From an uncultured Paracoccaceae bacterium (lineage in GTDB: Bacteria > Pseudomonadota > Alphaproteobacteria > Rhodobacterales > Rhodobacteraceae): a stretch of 64,000 nt of DNA. Positions 24,012-31,912 of the stretch are shown one piece after another; the first letter of the stretch is position 1; every line of letters begins with the position of its first letter. The notes beneath the pieces are model-generated. The model had not been told where the DNA came from, made no database searches, and saw nothing but the letters and a program-made list of their open reading frames with translations. The stretch is from the NCBI GenBank assembly GCA_947494675.1, contig CANLVP010000002.1:496001-560000 (forward strand), in the 5' to 3' direction. The translations under genes and the position numbers were made by a program.

Positions 24012-24054
24012 CGCGGACAATCTGACCGATCAAGGTTGAAAAACCGTTCACGCC

Positions 24055-25695
24055 CTAGTCGTCTGTGTGGCGCTGCCGCACCGGTCCCTTGTAGCGTGCC
24101 ACCAAGGGCTCCGGCGCCTCTGATCCATCGACCAAGAACGGCAAAACGCCCTTGCGCGCCGATGAACCACGGCTTGCAATGATCTGCGCCTCGGACCGGG
24201 TCACGCGTTGCGACATCCGTCGCCCCCAATCAGCTAAGTATCCGTAAAGCCGATCAATTTCGGCCCCATGTCCATCCCCCTTGGCCAGGTCATGGAACTC
24301 TTCCGGGTCACTTTGCAGATCAAACAGCATGGGCCGGAACCCACCTTCGGCATGCACCATCTTCCACCGTCCATCAAAGACCATGAAAAGCCGCGCATCC
24401 CGTGGCTCCAACCCCAGAGCGGCACATTGAGGGGTCGACGAATAATCATATTCGCTGATCACATAGTCGCGCCAATCCGGGGTCTCACCGTGCAACCAAG
24501 GTGCCAAAGACCGCCCCTCAATGATGTGATCCGGCACCTCACCGCCCGCCGCCTCAACAAAGGTCGCGGCCAGATCGATGCTTTCGACCAAAGCATCGCA
24601 CACCGTGCCGCGTGTGGCATCCGCCTCGGTCCGCGGATCATAGACGATCATCGGCACCCGCACCGATGGCGCGTGAAACAGATCCTTTTCGCCCAGCCAA
24701 TGATCGCCCAGATAATCCCCATGGTCCGAGGTCAGCACGATCATCGTGTCATCCATCCGCCCCGTCGCCTCAAGATGATCCAGCAAGCGACCCAACTGGT
24801 CGTCACACTGCTTGATCAACCCCATATAGGCCGGGATCACCTTGTTGCGGACCTCATCTTGCTGAAACGCCGCCGCGATCTTGTTGCCAATATAGGCGCC
24901 GTAAACCGGATGCGGATCGTCCTTCTCAACAGGGTCACGCACCGCTGGCGGCACATGCTGCGGCCCGAACATGTTGTGATAGGGTGCGGGCACAATATAG
25001 GGCCAATGCGGCTTGATATAGCTCAGGTGCGCGCACCACGGCCCCTCTGCCTGATCGACAAAGCGGATCGCCTCTGACGTCAGCCACGGCGTCTCACTAT
25101 CTTCTTCGCGGATATTGGCGGGCTTGTCGGCATTGCGGAACATCCAGCCGCTGGCGATCTGATCGTCATCCACCCCGGCATTGGCATAATCCGCCCAAGG
25201 GTTTTCGCCGTCATATCCCTTGGACTTGAGGTAGGCGTTATAGGGCGACTGGCCTTTGTCATAGTAACCATCCGGCCCATAGGCCCAAAGCCCATCATCG
25301 CGCTGCCACACGTCAAACCCGCATTCCGCCTGCCGCGCCCCAATGACGCTATCCGCAGACAGCCCAAGCCGTTCCATCCCTTCCGCATCGACCGCCATAT
25401 GGGTCTTGCCGATCAGATGACAGGACATGCCCAGCTTGCGCAGATGATCGCCCAGCGTCACCTCGCCCACGCGCAAGGGAAAGCCATTCCACTGCGCCCC
25501 GTGGCTGCTGGCATAGCGCCCGGTGTAATAGCACATCCGGCTGGCACCACAGATCGGCGATTGCACATAGGCCTGATCAAACCGCACACCCATGGCGGCG
25601 ACCCGATCAAAGTTTGGCGTCTTCAGATGCGGATGCCCCGCACAGCTCAGGTAATCAAACCGGAGCTGGTCATACATGATAAAGAGAATGTTCAT
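24055..25695 (-). CDS. Sulfatase-family hydrolase (alkaline phosphatase superfamily)
   Basis: A 546-residue type-I sulfatase: MNILFIMYDQLRFDYLSC provides metal-binding Asp9, and PICGASRMCYYTGR contains the CxASR signature whose Cys49 would be converted to formylglycine. LTSDHGDYLGDHWLGEKDLFH supplies further metal ligands. No signal peptide is seen, so a cytoplasmic enzyme acting on a sulfate or phosphonate/phosphate ester is likely. Choline-sulfatase- or phosphonate-monoester-hydrolase-like activity is possible. I start at the ATG at 25695, dropping the 12-residue extension in the track. No formylglycine-generating enzyme gene is adjacent. Confidence 0.85.
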   Translation of the reverse strand: MNILFIMYDQLRFDYLSCAGHPHLKTPNFDRVAAMGVRFDQAYVQSPICGASRMCYYTGRYASSHGAQWNGFPLRVGEVTLGDHLRKLGMSCHLIGKTHMAVDAEGMERLGLSADSVIGARQAECGFDVWQRDDGLWAYGPDGYYDKGQSPYNAYLKSKGYDGENPWADYANAGVDDDQIASGWMFRNADKPANIREEDSETPWLTSEAIRFVDQAEGPWCAHLSYIKPHWPYIVPAPYHNMFGPQHVPPAVRDPVEKDDPHPVYGAYIGNKIAAAFQQDEVRNKVIPAYMGLIKQCDDQLGRLLDHLEATGRMDDTMIVLTSDHGDYLGDHWLGEKDLFHAPSVRVPMIVYDPRTEADATRGTVCDALVESIDLAATFVEAAGGEVPDHIIEGRSLAPWLHGETPDWRDYVISEYDYSSTPQCAALGLEPRDARLFMVFDGRWKMVHAEGGFRPMLFDLQSDPEEFHDLAKGDGHGAEIDRLYGYLADWGRRMSQRVTRSEAQIIASRGSSARKGVLPFLVDGSEAPEPLVARYKGPVRQRHTDD

Positions 25696-25871
25696 GAAGA
25701 TGACTGTCGTGTGAATTGCCCGTGCAGGCAATCAGATTCATAACCCGTTCATCCGCGCGCTGCGTTCAGAGATTGGTCATCACATTTTCACTGAAAATGA
25801 CGTGATTTCTGACCCCTGCTCCCACAACCAGCCCTGCACGCAGCCTTACTTAACGCATCTTAAGACCCTGA

Positions 25872-25921
25872 TGCATATGGATTCTGCACGGGTCGTGCAT
25901 GGGGTGTGCATTGGTTCTGCA
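25872..25921. repeat. Helically phased TGCA direct-repeat array upstream of ssrA
   Basis: TGCA occurs at 25872, 25885, 25896, 25907 and 25918, that is at intervals of 13, 11, 11 and 11 bases. The four last units read as 11-mers TTCTGCACGGG, TCGTGCATGGG, GTGTGCATTGG and TTCTGCATCCC. A further TGCA is at 25835. Spacing near one helical turn would place all sites on one DNA face, as expected for cooperative binding of a protein oligomer. It lies in the gap between the divergent sulfatase gene and the tmRNA promoter, 50 bases upstream of the -35. Confidence 0.6.
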
Positions 25922-25971
25922 TCCCGTTTTCACCGATTTCGCCCCGTTAACCATCCCCCGCACGCTTCCCC

Positions 25972-26000
25972 TTGCCCAAAGACATTTTGCTGCCTACATA
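25972..26000 (+). promoter_or_regulatory. Probable ssrA promoter
   Basis: TTGCCC (25972-25977), a 17-bp spacer and TACATA (25995-26000) place transcription start near 26007, where a GTCC-TTCG-GGAC hairpin begins the precursor. The -10 is weak (three of six). Confidence 0.45.
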
Positions 26001-26006
26001 TGAGAT

Positions 26007-26330
26007 GTCCTTCGGGACTATGGACATAAACGCGCTCGTAATAAGCGGATCGGACCCGGGGGCGGTACCCGGCGTCTCCACCAATCAACCTTCATTTGGG
26101 GTCGGATGGGGACGAAATAGGATCGACGAACGTCTAAAGGGGTTAGCTTTGTCTCGGCGATATACCACCGTTATCGGTTCAAATTGTATAGTTGCAAATG
26201 ACAACCATGCTCCAGTGGCAGTCGCAGCGTAAGCTGTGCCTAATACTGAAATCTTAACTCCTACGGTTTAGCGACCATAGGCGGGGTTCGCAGGTACCTG
26301 GCAACAGAAACCTGCACTTAACCCCCTCAA
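26007..26330 (+). ncRNA. ssrA: Transfer-messenger RNA, circularly permuted two-piece form
   Basis: The acceptor piece comes first and ends with CGTCTCC-A-CCA (26073-26083). The coding piece starts GGGGACG at 26108, and the two pair as a 7-bp acceptor stem. CTATGG (26018-26023) pairs with CCATAG (26275-26280) across the pieces. The resume codon GCA at 26194 opens the tag ANDNHAPVAVAA, with TAA at 26230. The stretch 26084-26107 is the loop removed during processing. A GGGGTT...AACCCC hairpin enclosing GCAGGT...ACCTGC (26283-26325), then a T-run near 26340, closes the transcript. It rescues stalled ribosomes with SmpB and tags proteins for ClpXP. The track ORF 25972-26232 is an artefact of this RNA. 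Confidence 0.95.
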
Positions 26331-26408
26331 ATCTGTGCATTTTTTGACCCACGTCGCCGTGAACGCCCGCCTCTTGCCTTTCGCGCGGGGCTTGCGCACC
26401 ATAGTTGC

Positions 26409-27062
26409 ATGGGGCGTTTACCTTTTCTGTCTATGATCTGCGCAATCTGGCCAGCGATCACCTCGGCTTGTGACACGGCGTTGCTTTTGACCATCGATGT
26501 CTCGAACTCCGTTGATCCGGGCGAATACAGGGTCCAGACCGATGGCCTCGCCGATGCGCTTCAGGACGCGGAAGTGATTGAGGCGATCATACAAAACCAG
26601 GCCGCAATTGCCGTGGTGCAATGGTCCGGTTTCGACCGGCAAGAGGTGTCGATCCCCTGGACCCGCGTGTCTACCGCCGCTGATGTCGCCGCATTGTCCC
26701 AGCGGGCCCGCTTGATGCCGCGTGCTTTTGTTCTCTCTGATACCGCCCCGGCAGAGGCGATCTACTTTTCCTTGAAGTTGTTTTCCCAAGTCCCTGACTG
26801 CAAACGCAAAATCATTGATGTCTCTGGGGACGGCACGCCCAATGGCGGCTCTGAGGTGCGCAATGCAAGACGCGCCGCAGAACAGCAAGGGGTGACCATC
26901 AACGGCATCGCTATTGAATCGATGGGCCTTGCGATCACAAATTTCTTTCGGGGGGCCGTCATTACCCGCGACGGCTTCGTCATGACCGCCCGCACCCACC
27001 GCGAATACGCTCAGACCCTGCGCCGCAAGATCATCCGCGAACTGAGCCGCGTCGTGGGTTAG
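26409..27062 (+). CDS. DUF1194 secreted VWA-like protein
   Basis: A 217-residue protein with an N-terminal signal segment ending near ITSA and a von Willebrand A-like fold. ALLLTIDVSNSVDPGEY is a MIDAS-like DxSxS motif and IIDVSGDGTPNGG a second acidic motif. The blocks QNQAAIAVVQWSGFDRQ and VTINGIAIES are typical of DUF1194 proteins of Rhodobacteraceae. It probably binds a divalent metal and a protein partner in the periplasm; no function is established. Its stop overlaps the stop of the convergent next gene by four bases (TTAG). Confidence 0.8.
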   Translation: MGRLPFLSMICAIWPAITSACDTALLLTIDVSNSVDPGEYRVQTDGLADALQDAEVIEAIIQNQAAIAVVQWSGFDRQEVSIPWTRVSTAADVAALSQRARLMPRAFVLSDTAPAEAIYFSLKLFSQVPDCKRKIIDVSGDGTPNGGSEVRNARRAAEQQGVTINGIAIESMGLAITNFFRGAVITRDGFVMTARTHREYAQTLRRKIIRELSRVVG

Positions 27063-27646
27063 CTTTCGCAGGTCGAAGCATTGGCCTGCACCGACCCGAT
27101 CAACCGCTGATCGCTGCTGATGTAGTTGTAGACATATTCAAACCCATAGTCTTCCATCAGGGTCTTGATCGCATCGCCCTGACACAGCGTCGCCGTCACC
27201 AAGTTCGCTTGCGACGACATGATGCTTTCTACATTCAGCGCATCGTAAGTCCCTGGAACTGTGTAATAATACCGGACCATCAGGTTTGAAACGGCCATGT
27301 TTGAAAACCGCACAGCATCGCCATCGCGGTCCCGGTCAGCTTCGTTCATCGCGCGCGCTGTGTCCTCGAAAAACGCAATGACTTCGCGTTGCTCATCGGT
27401 CAATTCCTGATCCTGCGTCAGGCCCTGCTCTGACAATGCAACGATGGCCTCAATCTGGTTCACGGGGCTGACGGTCGTCAAATCATTGGTGGTGCGCGTC
27501 ACCTGCGGCGTAGCTGCCGTTTGCACTGGCGCGGGCGCGACTTGGGCCGTTTGATTGGGTTCGTCAAACGCGCCCAGGAAATAGGCCACGCCCAGCGTGA
27601 TCAATGCGCCGGTCGACATCATCCCGATGGATTCCGTGATGTTCAT
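27059..27646 (-). CDS. Unrecognised protein with one N-terminal membrane helix
   Basis: A 195-residue protein I do not recognise. The start at 27646 is chosen because GGGGGAAGAA lies just before it; the track form adds 23 unlikely residues. Residues 10-30 (GMMSTGALITLGVAYFLGAF) form one membrane segment. A Pro/Thr/Gln-rich linker and a soluble acidic domain follow (DQELTDEQREVIAFFEDTARAMNEADRDRDGD, then VSNLMVRYYYTVPGTYDALNVESIMSSQANLVTATLCQGDAIKTLMEDYGFEYVYNYISSDQ). Two Cys near the C-terminus could form a disulfide if the domain is periplasmic. It is isolated, converging on the DUF1194 gene. Confidence 0.7.
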   Translation of the reverse strand: MNITESIGMMSTGALITLGVAYFLGAFDEPNQTAQVAPAPVQTAATPQVTRTTNDLTTVSPVNQIEAIVALSEQGLTQDQELTDEQREVIAFFEDTARAMNEADRDRDGDAVRFSNMAVSNLMVRYYYTVPGTYDALNVESIMSSQANLVTATLCQGDAIKTLMEDYGFEYVYNYISSDQRLIGSVQANASTCES

Positions 27647-27791
27647 TTTCTTCCCCCAATATACAGCCCGTCTGGCAGGACGGTTTAGACGCCGCAGCAA
27701 TATCTCGCGGATCATGTCAAGCGCGATACCATATCATGCGCAATTTGAGCAAGGTTTGACCAGCGCAAAAGCGCCAAAAACTGGGGATAAA

Positions 27792-27843
27792 GTAAGAATT
27801 GCTGCTTTTTCGGTCAGTTGACCCGCAGCAAATTCTTGCTTAC
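27792..27843. repeat. Long imperfect inverted repeat upstream of the chromate genes
   Basis: GTAAGAATTGCTGC (27792-27805) faces GCAGCAAATTCTTGCTTAC (27825-27843), a complementary pair with small bulges enclosing about 19 bases. It lies in the 285-base gap between the divergent gene at 27059 and the ChrB-like gene, and could be a regulator-binding dyad or a leader hairpin. No other feature is seen in this gap. Confidence 0.4.
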
Positions 27844-27931
27844 CAAACGTGCTATGGGGTCCACGTGCGACCACCCCGTGAGGCTTCGGCCCAAGGTTCG
27901 CATCCGCTGAAAAGATCAGAAAGGGTGCCCC

Positions 27932-28744
27932 ATGTCCGGCTTTCAAACCATAAACCCCAAAGCGCTGATGCGCCTCATTGGCACGCCTAACGCGCCTGTC
28001 ATCATCGATCTGCGCATCCCCGAAGATGTCGCCACCGATGCGCGGCTGATCCCCGGCGCGATCCAACATGACTACAAAGATTTTCCAAATCTTCTCAATC
28101 GGTTGAATGGCGCGCCTTCTGTGGCTGTCTGTCACGGGGGCCGTAAGATCAGCCACGGCATCGCAGCCCAATTGCGGGCCAATGGCCTGAAATCCGAAGT
28201 GCTTGAAGGCGGGATGCTGGCATGGGCCGAAGCCGCCCTGCCCGCCGTGCCCATCCCCGCCATTCCTGCCCCCCACAACGGCAGGACCCTCTGGGTCACA
28301 CGTCACCGGCCTAAAGTCGATCGTATCGCCTGCCCCTGGCTGATCCGCAGGTTCGTGGACCCAAACGCCAGCTTTATGTTCGTGCCACCGTCAGAGGTCG
28401 CGGATGTCGCCAGCCGCTTTGATGCGACCCCGTTTGACGTCCCCGATGTCCCGCTGACCCATAAGGGCGAAAACTGTACCTTTGATGCGATGATTGCCAC
28501 CTTCAACCTCTCGCACCCCGCGCTTGATCTTTTGGCGGGCGTCGTCCGTGCTGCTGACACAGACCAACACAAGAACGCCCCGCAAGCCGCTGGTTTACTT
28601 GCGTTTTCGGTTGGCCTGTCACGGCAATACAAGGACGACATCGCGCAGCTCGACGCCGCCATGCCGCTGTATGATGCACTTTATCGCTGGGCCCGTGACG
28701 GCGCGGATGAACGCCACAACACCGCCGCCAAGGTGCTATCATGA
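27932..28744 (+). CDS. chrB: Rhodanese and ChrB-C domain protein (chromate resistance)
   Basis: A 270-residue two-domain protein. Residues 1-100 are rhodanese-like (VIIDLRIPEDVATDARLIPGAIQHDY, then the active-site loop VAVCHGGRKISHG with Cys). Residues 115-270 form a ChrB C-terminal domain (LWVTRHRPKVDRIACPWLIRRFVDPNASFMFVP, FDAMIATFNL, LLAGVVRAADTD). It overlaps chrA by four bases (ATGA). ChrB-type proteins sense or help detoxify chromate, while rhodanese fusions may handle sulfur or oxyanion chemistry. It lacks the N-terminal DNA-binding part of classical ChrB, so a regulatory role is doubtful. Confidence 0.82.
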   Translation: MSGFQTINPKALMRLIGTPNAPVIIDLRIPEDVATDARLIPGAIQHDYKDFPNLLNRLNGAPSVAVCHGGRKISHGIAAQLRANGLKSEVLEGGMLAWAEAALPAVPIPAIPAPHNGRTLWVTRHRPKVDRIACPWLIRRFVDPNASFMFVPPSEVADVASRFDATPFDVPDVPLTHKGENCTFDAMIATFNLSHPALDLLAGVVRAADTDQHKNAPQAAGLLAFSVGLSRQYKDDIAQLDAAMPLYDALYRWARDGADERHNTAAKVLS

Positions 28745-29997
28745 CACCCAGCTGGCACCAGATGTTGCGTGTCTTTGGCCGCATCGGATTGCTGTCGTTC
28801 GGCGGACCCGCGGCCCAAATCGCCGTGATGCATCGCGCGCTGGTCGAGGACCGCACATGGCTCACCGAACAACAATTCCTGCGCGCGCTGTCCTTTTGCA
28901 TGCTGCTTCCAGGACCGGAGGCGATGCAATTGGCGACCTATGCCGGATGGCGGCAACGCGGCATCGCGGGCGGGCTTTTGGCCGGTGGCCTCTTTGTCAT
29001 TCCCGGTGCCATCGTCATCGGCATTCTCGCTCTGATTTACGGCACTTACGGCCAATTGCCGCTCGTCCAGGCGCTCTTTGTCGGGGTGCAAGCAACCGTC
29101 GTGGTGATCGTCTTAGGCGCCATGCGCAAGCTCATCGGCAAGGCCCTGCACGGCCCGGTCGCCTACATCCTCGCAGCCCTCTCCTTTGTCGCGCTCTTTG
29201 CCTTCGCCCTGCCCTTTCCACTGGTTATCCTGCTCGCTGCGATTATCGGCGCGATCTGGATGGCAAAAACCACGGCAGAGCCTGCAGCACCGCCCAACCT
29301 CACCGGCACAGCACGGGTGATCCTGATCGGCGCCGCGATCTGGATCGCCCCACTCACGCTGGCCTATCTTGTTGGAAACACGTTCCTTTTTGACCTCGGC
29401 CTCTATTTCTCCAAGCTCGCTGTCGTGACCTTTGGCGGGGCCTATGCGGTGCTGGCCTATATGGCGCAAACCGTCGTGCAGGATTATGGCTGGATCACCA
29501 CGACCCAAATGATGGACGGCCTCGGATTGGCCGAAACCACCCCCGGCCCACTGATCCTCGTGACGCAAATGGTGGCCATGGTGGCGGGCCTGACGGCCAG
29601 CGGACCGATGCTGGCGCTTCTGGCGGGCGGCATGGCGCTTTGGGTAACCTTTGTGCCTTGTTTTATCTGGATTTTCGCAGGCGCGCCGCTCATCGATTGG
29701 CTCGCAAGCCAACCCCGCTTGCAAGCCGCCCTCGCCGGGATCACAGCTGCCGTAGTCGGGGTCATGGCAAACCTCTCGCTTTGGTTTGCGCTGCATGTCT
29801 TCTTCGCAGCACTCATCACCGTGGAACTTGGTCTCATGGCCTTCATCGCGCCGGTCTTCTCCAGCTTGCAGGCCATTCCGCTCCTGCTGGCGCTCCTTGC
29901 TGCGGCCCTCTTGTGGTGGCGCGGTTGGGGGCTGATCCCAGTGCTGTGCATCAATGCGGCACTTGGCCTGATCTTTCACCTCTCGGGCCTGCTTTAG
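28741..29997 (+). CDS. chrA: Chromate efflux transporter ChrA
   Basis: A 418-residue CHR-family membrane protein with the two homologous halves of the long-chain type. The first half has FGRIGLLSFGGPAAQIAVMHRALVEDRTWLTEQQFLRALSFCMLLPGPEAMQLATYAG, and the second has FSKLAVVTFGGAYAVLAYMAQ...GLAETTPGPLILVTQMVA. The two FGGxxA and PGP motifs are the family hallmarks. It exports chromate and possibly sulfate. The gene is translationally coupled to the rhodanese-ChrB gene. Confidence 0.93.
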   Translation: MTPSWHQMLRVFGRIGLLSFGGPAAQIAVMHRALVEDRTWLTEQQFLRALSFCMLLPGPEAMQLATYAGWRQRGIAGGLLAGGLFVIPGAIVIGILALIYGTYGQLPLVQALFVGVQATVVVIVLGAMRKLIGKALHGPVAYILAALSFVALFAFALPFPLVILLAAIIGAIWMAKTTAEPAAPPNLTGTARVILIGAAIWIAPLTLAYLVGNTFLFDLGLYFSKLAVVTFGGAYAVLAYMAQTVVQDYGWITTTQMMDGLGLAETTPGPLILVTQMVAMVAGLTASGPMLALLAGGMALWVTFVPCFIWIFAGAPLIDWLASQPRLQAALAGITAAVVGVMANLSLWFALHVFFAALITVELGLMAFIAPVFSSLQAIPLLLALLAAALLWWRGWGLIPVLCINAALGLIFHLSGLL

Positions 29998-30058
29998 GCC
30001 CCTTTCATCCCCCCAAGAATCTTCTATGCTGCCCCCATAGCGCCCGGAGGATCACGCC

Positions 30059-30550
30059 TTGTCCCGCAGCATTGATTACGGAAACCTGATGCACCGTGCC
30101 ATGCGGGGCTTGATCCAAGAAGTGCTGAACCGGATTGCCAAAGAAGGGCTGCCCGGCGCGCATCATTTCTTCATCACTTTTGACACCATGCACCCCGATG
30201 TCGAGATCGCGGATTGGCTGTCAGACCGCTATCCAGGTGAGATGACCGTGGTGATCCAGCATTGGTTCGACAACCTTGATGTCACCGACGAAGGCTTTGC
30301 AATCACGCTGAATTTCGGCAACAGCCCCGAGACGCTTTACATCCCCTACGACGCGATCAAGACCTTTGTGGATCCGTCCGTTGAGTTCGGCTTGCGGTTT
30401 GAAACCCAAGAAGACGATGAGGATGAAGACGACACGTCCGAAGAGGTCGAAGAGGCCCCGATGGAAGAAATGGCGGAGCCCGACACAACCGACGACGATG
30501 CCCCGAAAGAGGCCGAAGTCGTCAGCCTCGATCAGTTCCGCAAGACCTAG
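30059..30550 (+). CDS. sspB: ClpXP adaptor SspB (alphaproteobacterial type)
   Basis: A 163-residue stringent-starvation-protein-B homologue. The substrate-binding domain occupies about 1-120 (HHFFITFDTMHPDVEIADWLSDRYPGEMTVVIQHWFDNL). A long acidic linker (EDDEDEDDTSEEVEE) leads to the C-terminal ClpX-docking peptide EVVSLDQFRKT. It starts at TTG after a CGGAGGA site. SspB delivers ssrA-tagged proteins to ClpXP, so it works with the tmRNA encoded 4 kb upstream. The stop codon overlaps that of gntK on the other strand (CTAG). Confidence 0.92.
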   Translation: MSRSIDYGNLMHRAMRGLIQEVLNRIAKEGLPGAHHFFITFDTMHPDVEIADWLSDRYPGEMTVVIQHWFDNLDVTDEGFAITLNFGNSPETLYIPYDAIKTFVDPSVEFGLRFETQEDDEDEDDTSEEVEEAPMEEMAEPDTTDDDAPKEAEVVSLDQFRKT

Positions 30551-31041
30551 TCATCCGGGCGGATCAGTGACAGTGCGTCGCGCACGACAGCGTCAAATTC
30601 CTGATCAATATCAATCACATGACCTCGCTCATCGGACCCAAGCGGTTCCAGTGCAGCGTATTGGCTATCGAGCAGCGCGGGCGGCATAAAATGGCCCGCA
30701 CGCTCTTTCACCCGGGCCGCAAGCACCTCGCGCGAGGCCGCAAGATGAAAGAACTGCACCGGATGGCCCGCATGTTGCCGGATGATGTCGCGGTAGGTCC
30801 TTTTGAGGGCGGAACACCCAATGATGATCCCGTCTGCGATCAGGACTTTACCGACCTCCGCCAGCCATGGCGCGCGGTCCGCATCATCAAGCGGGATACC
30901 TTGCGACATCTTGGCGATATTGGCGGCCGGATGCAGGTCATCTCCATCCACAAACCGCAGCCCGGTCTGTTCCGCGACCGCCGCCCCGACCGAGGATTTT
31001 CCGCAGCCCGACACACCCATAATGACGAACCGACCGATCAC
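30547..31041 (-). CDS. gntK: Gluconokinase
   Basis: A 164-residue thermoresistant-type gluconokinase with P-loop VIMGVSGCGKSSVGAAVAEQTG, then FVDGDDLHPAANIAKMSQGIPLDDADRAPWL and GCSALKRTYRDIIR, all family signatures. It phosphorylates D-gluconate to 6-phosphogluconate. The track start at 31182 lies deep inside idnO. The real start is the GTG at 31041 that overlaps the idnO stop (GTGA), giving the normal family length. It forms the idnO-gntK unit. Confidence 0.93.
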   Translation of the reverse strand: MIGRFVIMGVSGCGKSSVGAAVAEQTGLRFVDGDDLHPAANIAKMSQGIPLDDADRAPWLAEVGKVLIADGIIIGCSALKRTYRDIIRQHAGHPVQFFHLAASREVLAARVKERAGHFMPPALLDSQYAALEPLGSDERGHVIDIDQEFDAVVRDALSLIRPDD

Positions 31042-31793
31042 AGCGACGCGGTGATCCCGCCATCGACGTAAAGGCAGTGGCCATTGACGAAACTCGACGC
31101 CGCCGACGACAGAAAGACGCAAGCGCCCACCAGCTCTCCTACATTGCCCCAACGCCCCGCTGGCGTGCGCTTTTCCAGCCAAGCGCTGAACTCCGGGTCC
31201 GCCACCAAGGCTGCGTTTAACGGCGTGTCAAAATAGCCCGGCGCGATGGCGTTGCATTGCAGCCCATGCTTGGCCCAATCGGTTGCCATGCCCTTGGTCA
31301 GGTTCGCAACCGCGCCTTTGGTCGCCGTATATGGCGCGATGCCGGGCCGGGCCAAGGCGGTCTGAACGCTGGCGATATTGATGATCTTGCCTGCACCGCG
31401 CCCGATCATATGGCGGGCAACTGCCTGGCCCACGTGAAAGACGCTTGCGACATTGGTTTGCAGTAGTTTTTCAAAGGCATCCGCCGGAAAATTCTCAAGC
31501 TCTGTGCGGTGCTGCATCCCGGCATTGTTCACCAGAATGTCGATAGCACCATGGTCCGCCTCAAACCCATCCACCGCTGCACGCACCGCGTCATGGTCGG
31601 TGGCGTCAAAGGCCAGCGTCTCAGCTCCGCCAAGCGCCTCAGCGGCTGCTGCCAGCTTGGCCTTATCGCGCCCGTTCAGCACCACCTGTGCGCCAGCGTC
31701 GATCAACCCCTGCGCCAAGGCATAGCCGATCCCCTGCGACGATCCGGTGATCAGCGCGCGCTTGCCGTGCAGTGAAAATAGCTCTGACATCAT
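31038..31793 (-). CDS. idnO: Gluconate 5-dehydrogenase (SDR family)
   Basis: A 251-residue short-chain dehydrogenase: cofactor motif ITGSSQGIGYALAQGL, NNAG segment DILVNNAGMQHR (typical IdnO MQxR) and catalytic Ser-Tyr-Lys in IASVQTALARPGIAPYTATKGAV. It reduces 5-ketogluconate to D-gluconate, which gntK then phosphorylates. Together with idnD at 22212 this completes L-idonate use. The ORF starts with two Met codons; the second has better spacing from AAGGGG. A LacI/GntR-type operator lies 39 bases upstream. Confidence 0.88.
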   Translation of the reverse strand: MMSELFSLHGKRALITGSSQGIGYALAQGLIDAGAQVVLNGRDKAKLAAAAEALGGAETLAFDATDHDAVRAAVDGFEADHGAIDILVNNAGMQHRTELENFPADAFEKLLQTNVASVFHVGQAVARHMIGRGAGKIINIASVQTALARPGIAPYTATKGAVANLTKGMATDWAKHGLQCNAIAPGYFDTPLNAALVADPEFSAWLEKRTPAGRWGNVGELVGACVFLSSAASSFVNGHCLYVDGGITASL

Positions 31794-31831
31794 GTCCCCT
31801 TGGTCGTGAAATGCCCGCGGTTTACGCGGGT

Positions 31832-31849
31832 CCTGTTACCGTTAACAGG
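31832..31849. promoter_or_regulatory. GntR/IdnR-like operator of idnO-gntK
   Basis: CCTGTTACCGTTAACAGG has perfect 7-bp arms around CCGT. It closely fits the LacI-family GntR/IdnR operator known from enterobacteria (TGTTA-N4-TAACA). Its position upstream of idnO supports repression relieved by gluconate or an idonate intermediate. No LacI-family gene lies in the window, so the regulator is elsewhere. Confidence 0.72.
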
Positions 31850-31912
31850 TTCCCGATGGGCCCGATTGTCAAGCAGGGAGTTTGCACGCCATGACCGCCG
31901 ACCGACCTGCGC

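Noticed and set aside
25947-25954. TTAACCAT, a CtrA half-site, upstream of ssrA
   Set aside because: A single 8-base half-site is expected by chance; there is no second half at the right spacing.
25972-26232. 86-residue ORF on the plus strand
   Set aside because: It spans both tmRNA pieces; only the last twelve codons are translated, as the proteolysis tag.
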